This document shows, piece after piece, positions 63,885 through 64,000 of a stretch of 64,000 bases of DNA. The notes beneath the pieces are model-generated. The model was not told where the DNA came from. It saw only the letters and a program-made list of their open reading frames with translations, and searched no databases. The first letter of the stretch is position 1; every line of letters begins with the position of its first letter. The DNA lies in assembly GCF_900111565.1 (NCBI RefSeq), contig NZ_FOIK01000001.1, forward strand, positions 434,001 to 498,000, read 5' to 3'. The translations under genes were made by a program, and so were the position numbers. Source of the stretch: Paenibacillus sp. NFR01 (lineage in GTDB: Bacteria; Bacillota; Bacilli; Paenibacillales; Paenibacillaceae).

Positions 63885-64000
63885 TTGACTGCTGAATGGA
63901 ATCCCGCTCCAGCACAGAGTACCGTACCGGTATTGCAAATCGTGGGCTATAAGAACAGCGGTAAAACAACGCTTGCCTGCCGGTTAATTCAGGCGCTGTC
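63885..64000 (+). CDS. mobB: Molybdopterin-guanine dinucleotide biosynthesis protein MobB (partial)
   Basis: Only the first 38 codons are in the window. After a short lead the sequence VLQIVGYKNSGKTTLACRLI shows the Walker A loop in the form typical of MobB GTPases, which help MobA attach GMP to molybdopterin for bis-MGD enzymes such as NarG. It starts at TTG 63885 behind GAGGTGAG. The gene runs past the window end. Confidence 0.8.
   Translation, partial: MTAEWNPAPAQSTVPVLQIVGYKNSGKTTLACRLIQAL

Noticed and set aside
1..64000. tRNA, rRNA, CRISPR, insertion sequence or prophage
   Set aside because: No cloverleaf, spaced direct repeats, transposase or phage gene was seen in any gap between genes.

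Overview
The window looks like the chromosome of a facultatively anaerobic, plant-polysaccharide-degrading member of the Bacillota, most likely Paenibacillus or a close relative. This rests on strong AGGAGG-type ribosome sites, CcpA-type cre boxes, many AraC-family regulators beside cytoplasmic glycoside hydrolases, Gram-positive lipoprotein binding proteins, and a NarGHJI/NreABC/YwiC nitrate module of the bacillar kind. I saw no rRNA, tRNA, CRISPR array, insertion sequence or prophage. Bases 1 to about 13.1 kb look visibly more AT-rich than most of what follows, which suggests a different history for that part.

Layout. 0-5 kb: the end of an enoate-reductase-like flavoprotein, an AraC regulator with a probable N-terminal frameshift, an SDR dehydrogenase, a decayed tail of an MMPL transporter, a TetR regulator, and divergent from it an extended SDR with an added zinc-ribbon-like tail. 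5-13 kb: an AraC regulator and a GH3 / GPH transporter / GH78 alpha-L-rhamnosidase operon. 13-20 kb: a GH2 enzyme, an AraC regulator, and a 1,109-residue DUF5107-TPR protein. 20-24 kb: a histidine kinase without a partner, an intact MMPL transporter, and a GT2 glycosyltransferase. 24-29 kb: lutCBA (lactate oxidation) divergent from an aldA-like aldehyde dehydrogenase, with a consensus-perfect cre box between them. 29-35 kb: an AraC-GH39 fusion, then a cre-marked PTS EIIC-GH3 pair. 35-43 kb: a seven-gene, tightly overlapping operon encoding a Dpp/Opp-type ABC importer, a class-V aminotransferase and an amidohydrolase. 43-46 kb: a polar amino-acid ABC importer on the minus strand. 46-64 kb: an SGNH hydrolase and a nitrate-respiration island (hemerythrin, narGHJI, nreABC, second hemerythrin, a NarK-PAS fusion, moeA, moaA, a small acidic protein, ilvB, ywiC, and the start of mobB).

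How the parts fit. The first half reads as glycoside use. Short glycosides are imported by GPH and PTS-like permeases and cut inside the cell by GH3, GH78, GH2 and GH39 enzymes. Rhamnose released by GH78 would yield L-lactaldehyde, which AldA and then LutABC could take through lactate to pyruvate; cre boxes tie these loci to carbon catabolite control. The last quarter is an anaerobic nitrate module. NreB carries the CX2CX11CX2C iron-sulfur motif, and palindromes close to the NreC consensus TAGGG-N4-CCCTA lie before narG, before the divergent hemerythrin gene and before narK. The most notable observations are the apparent NreC regulon with its NarK-PAS fusion, the undescribed-looking importer/aminotransferase/amidohydrolase operon, and probable non-standard start codons (ATA, ATT) in two AraC-type genes.
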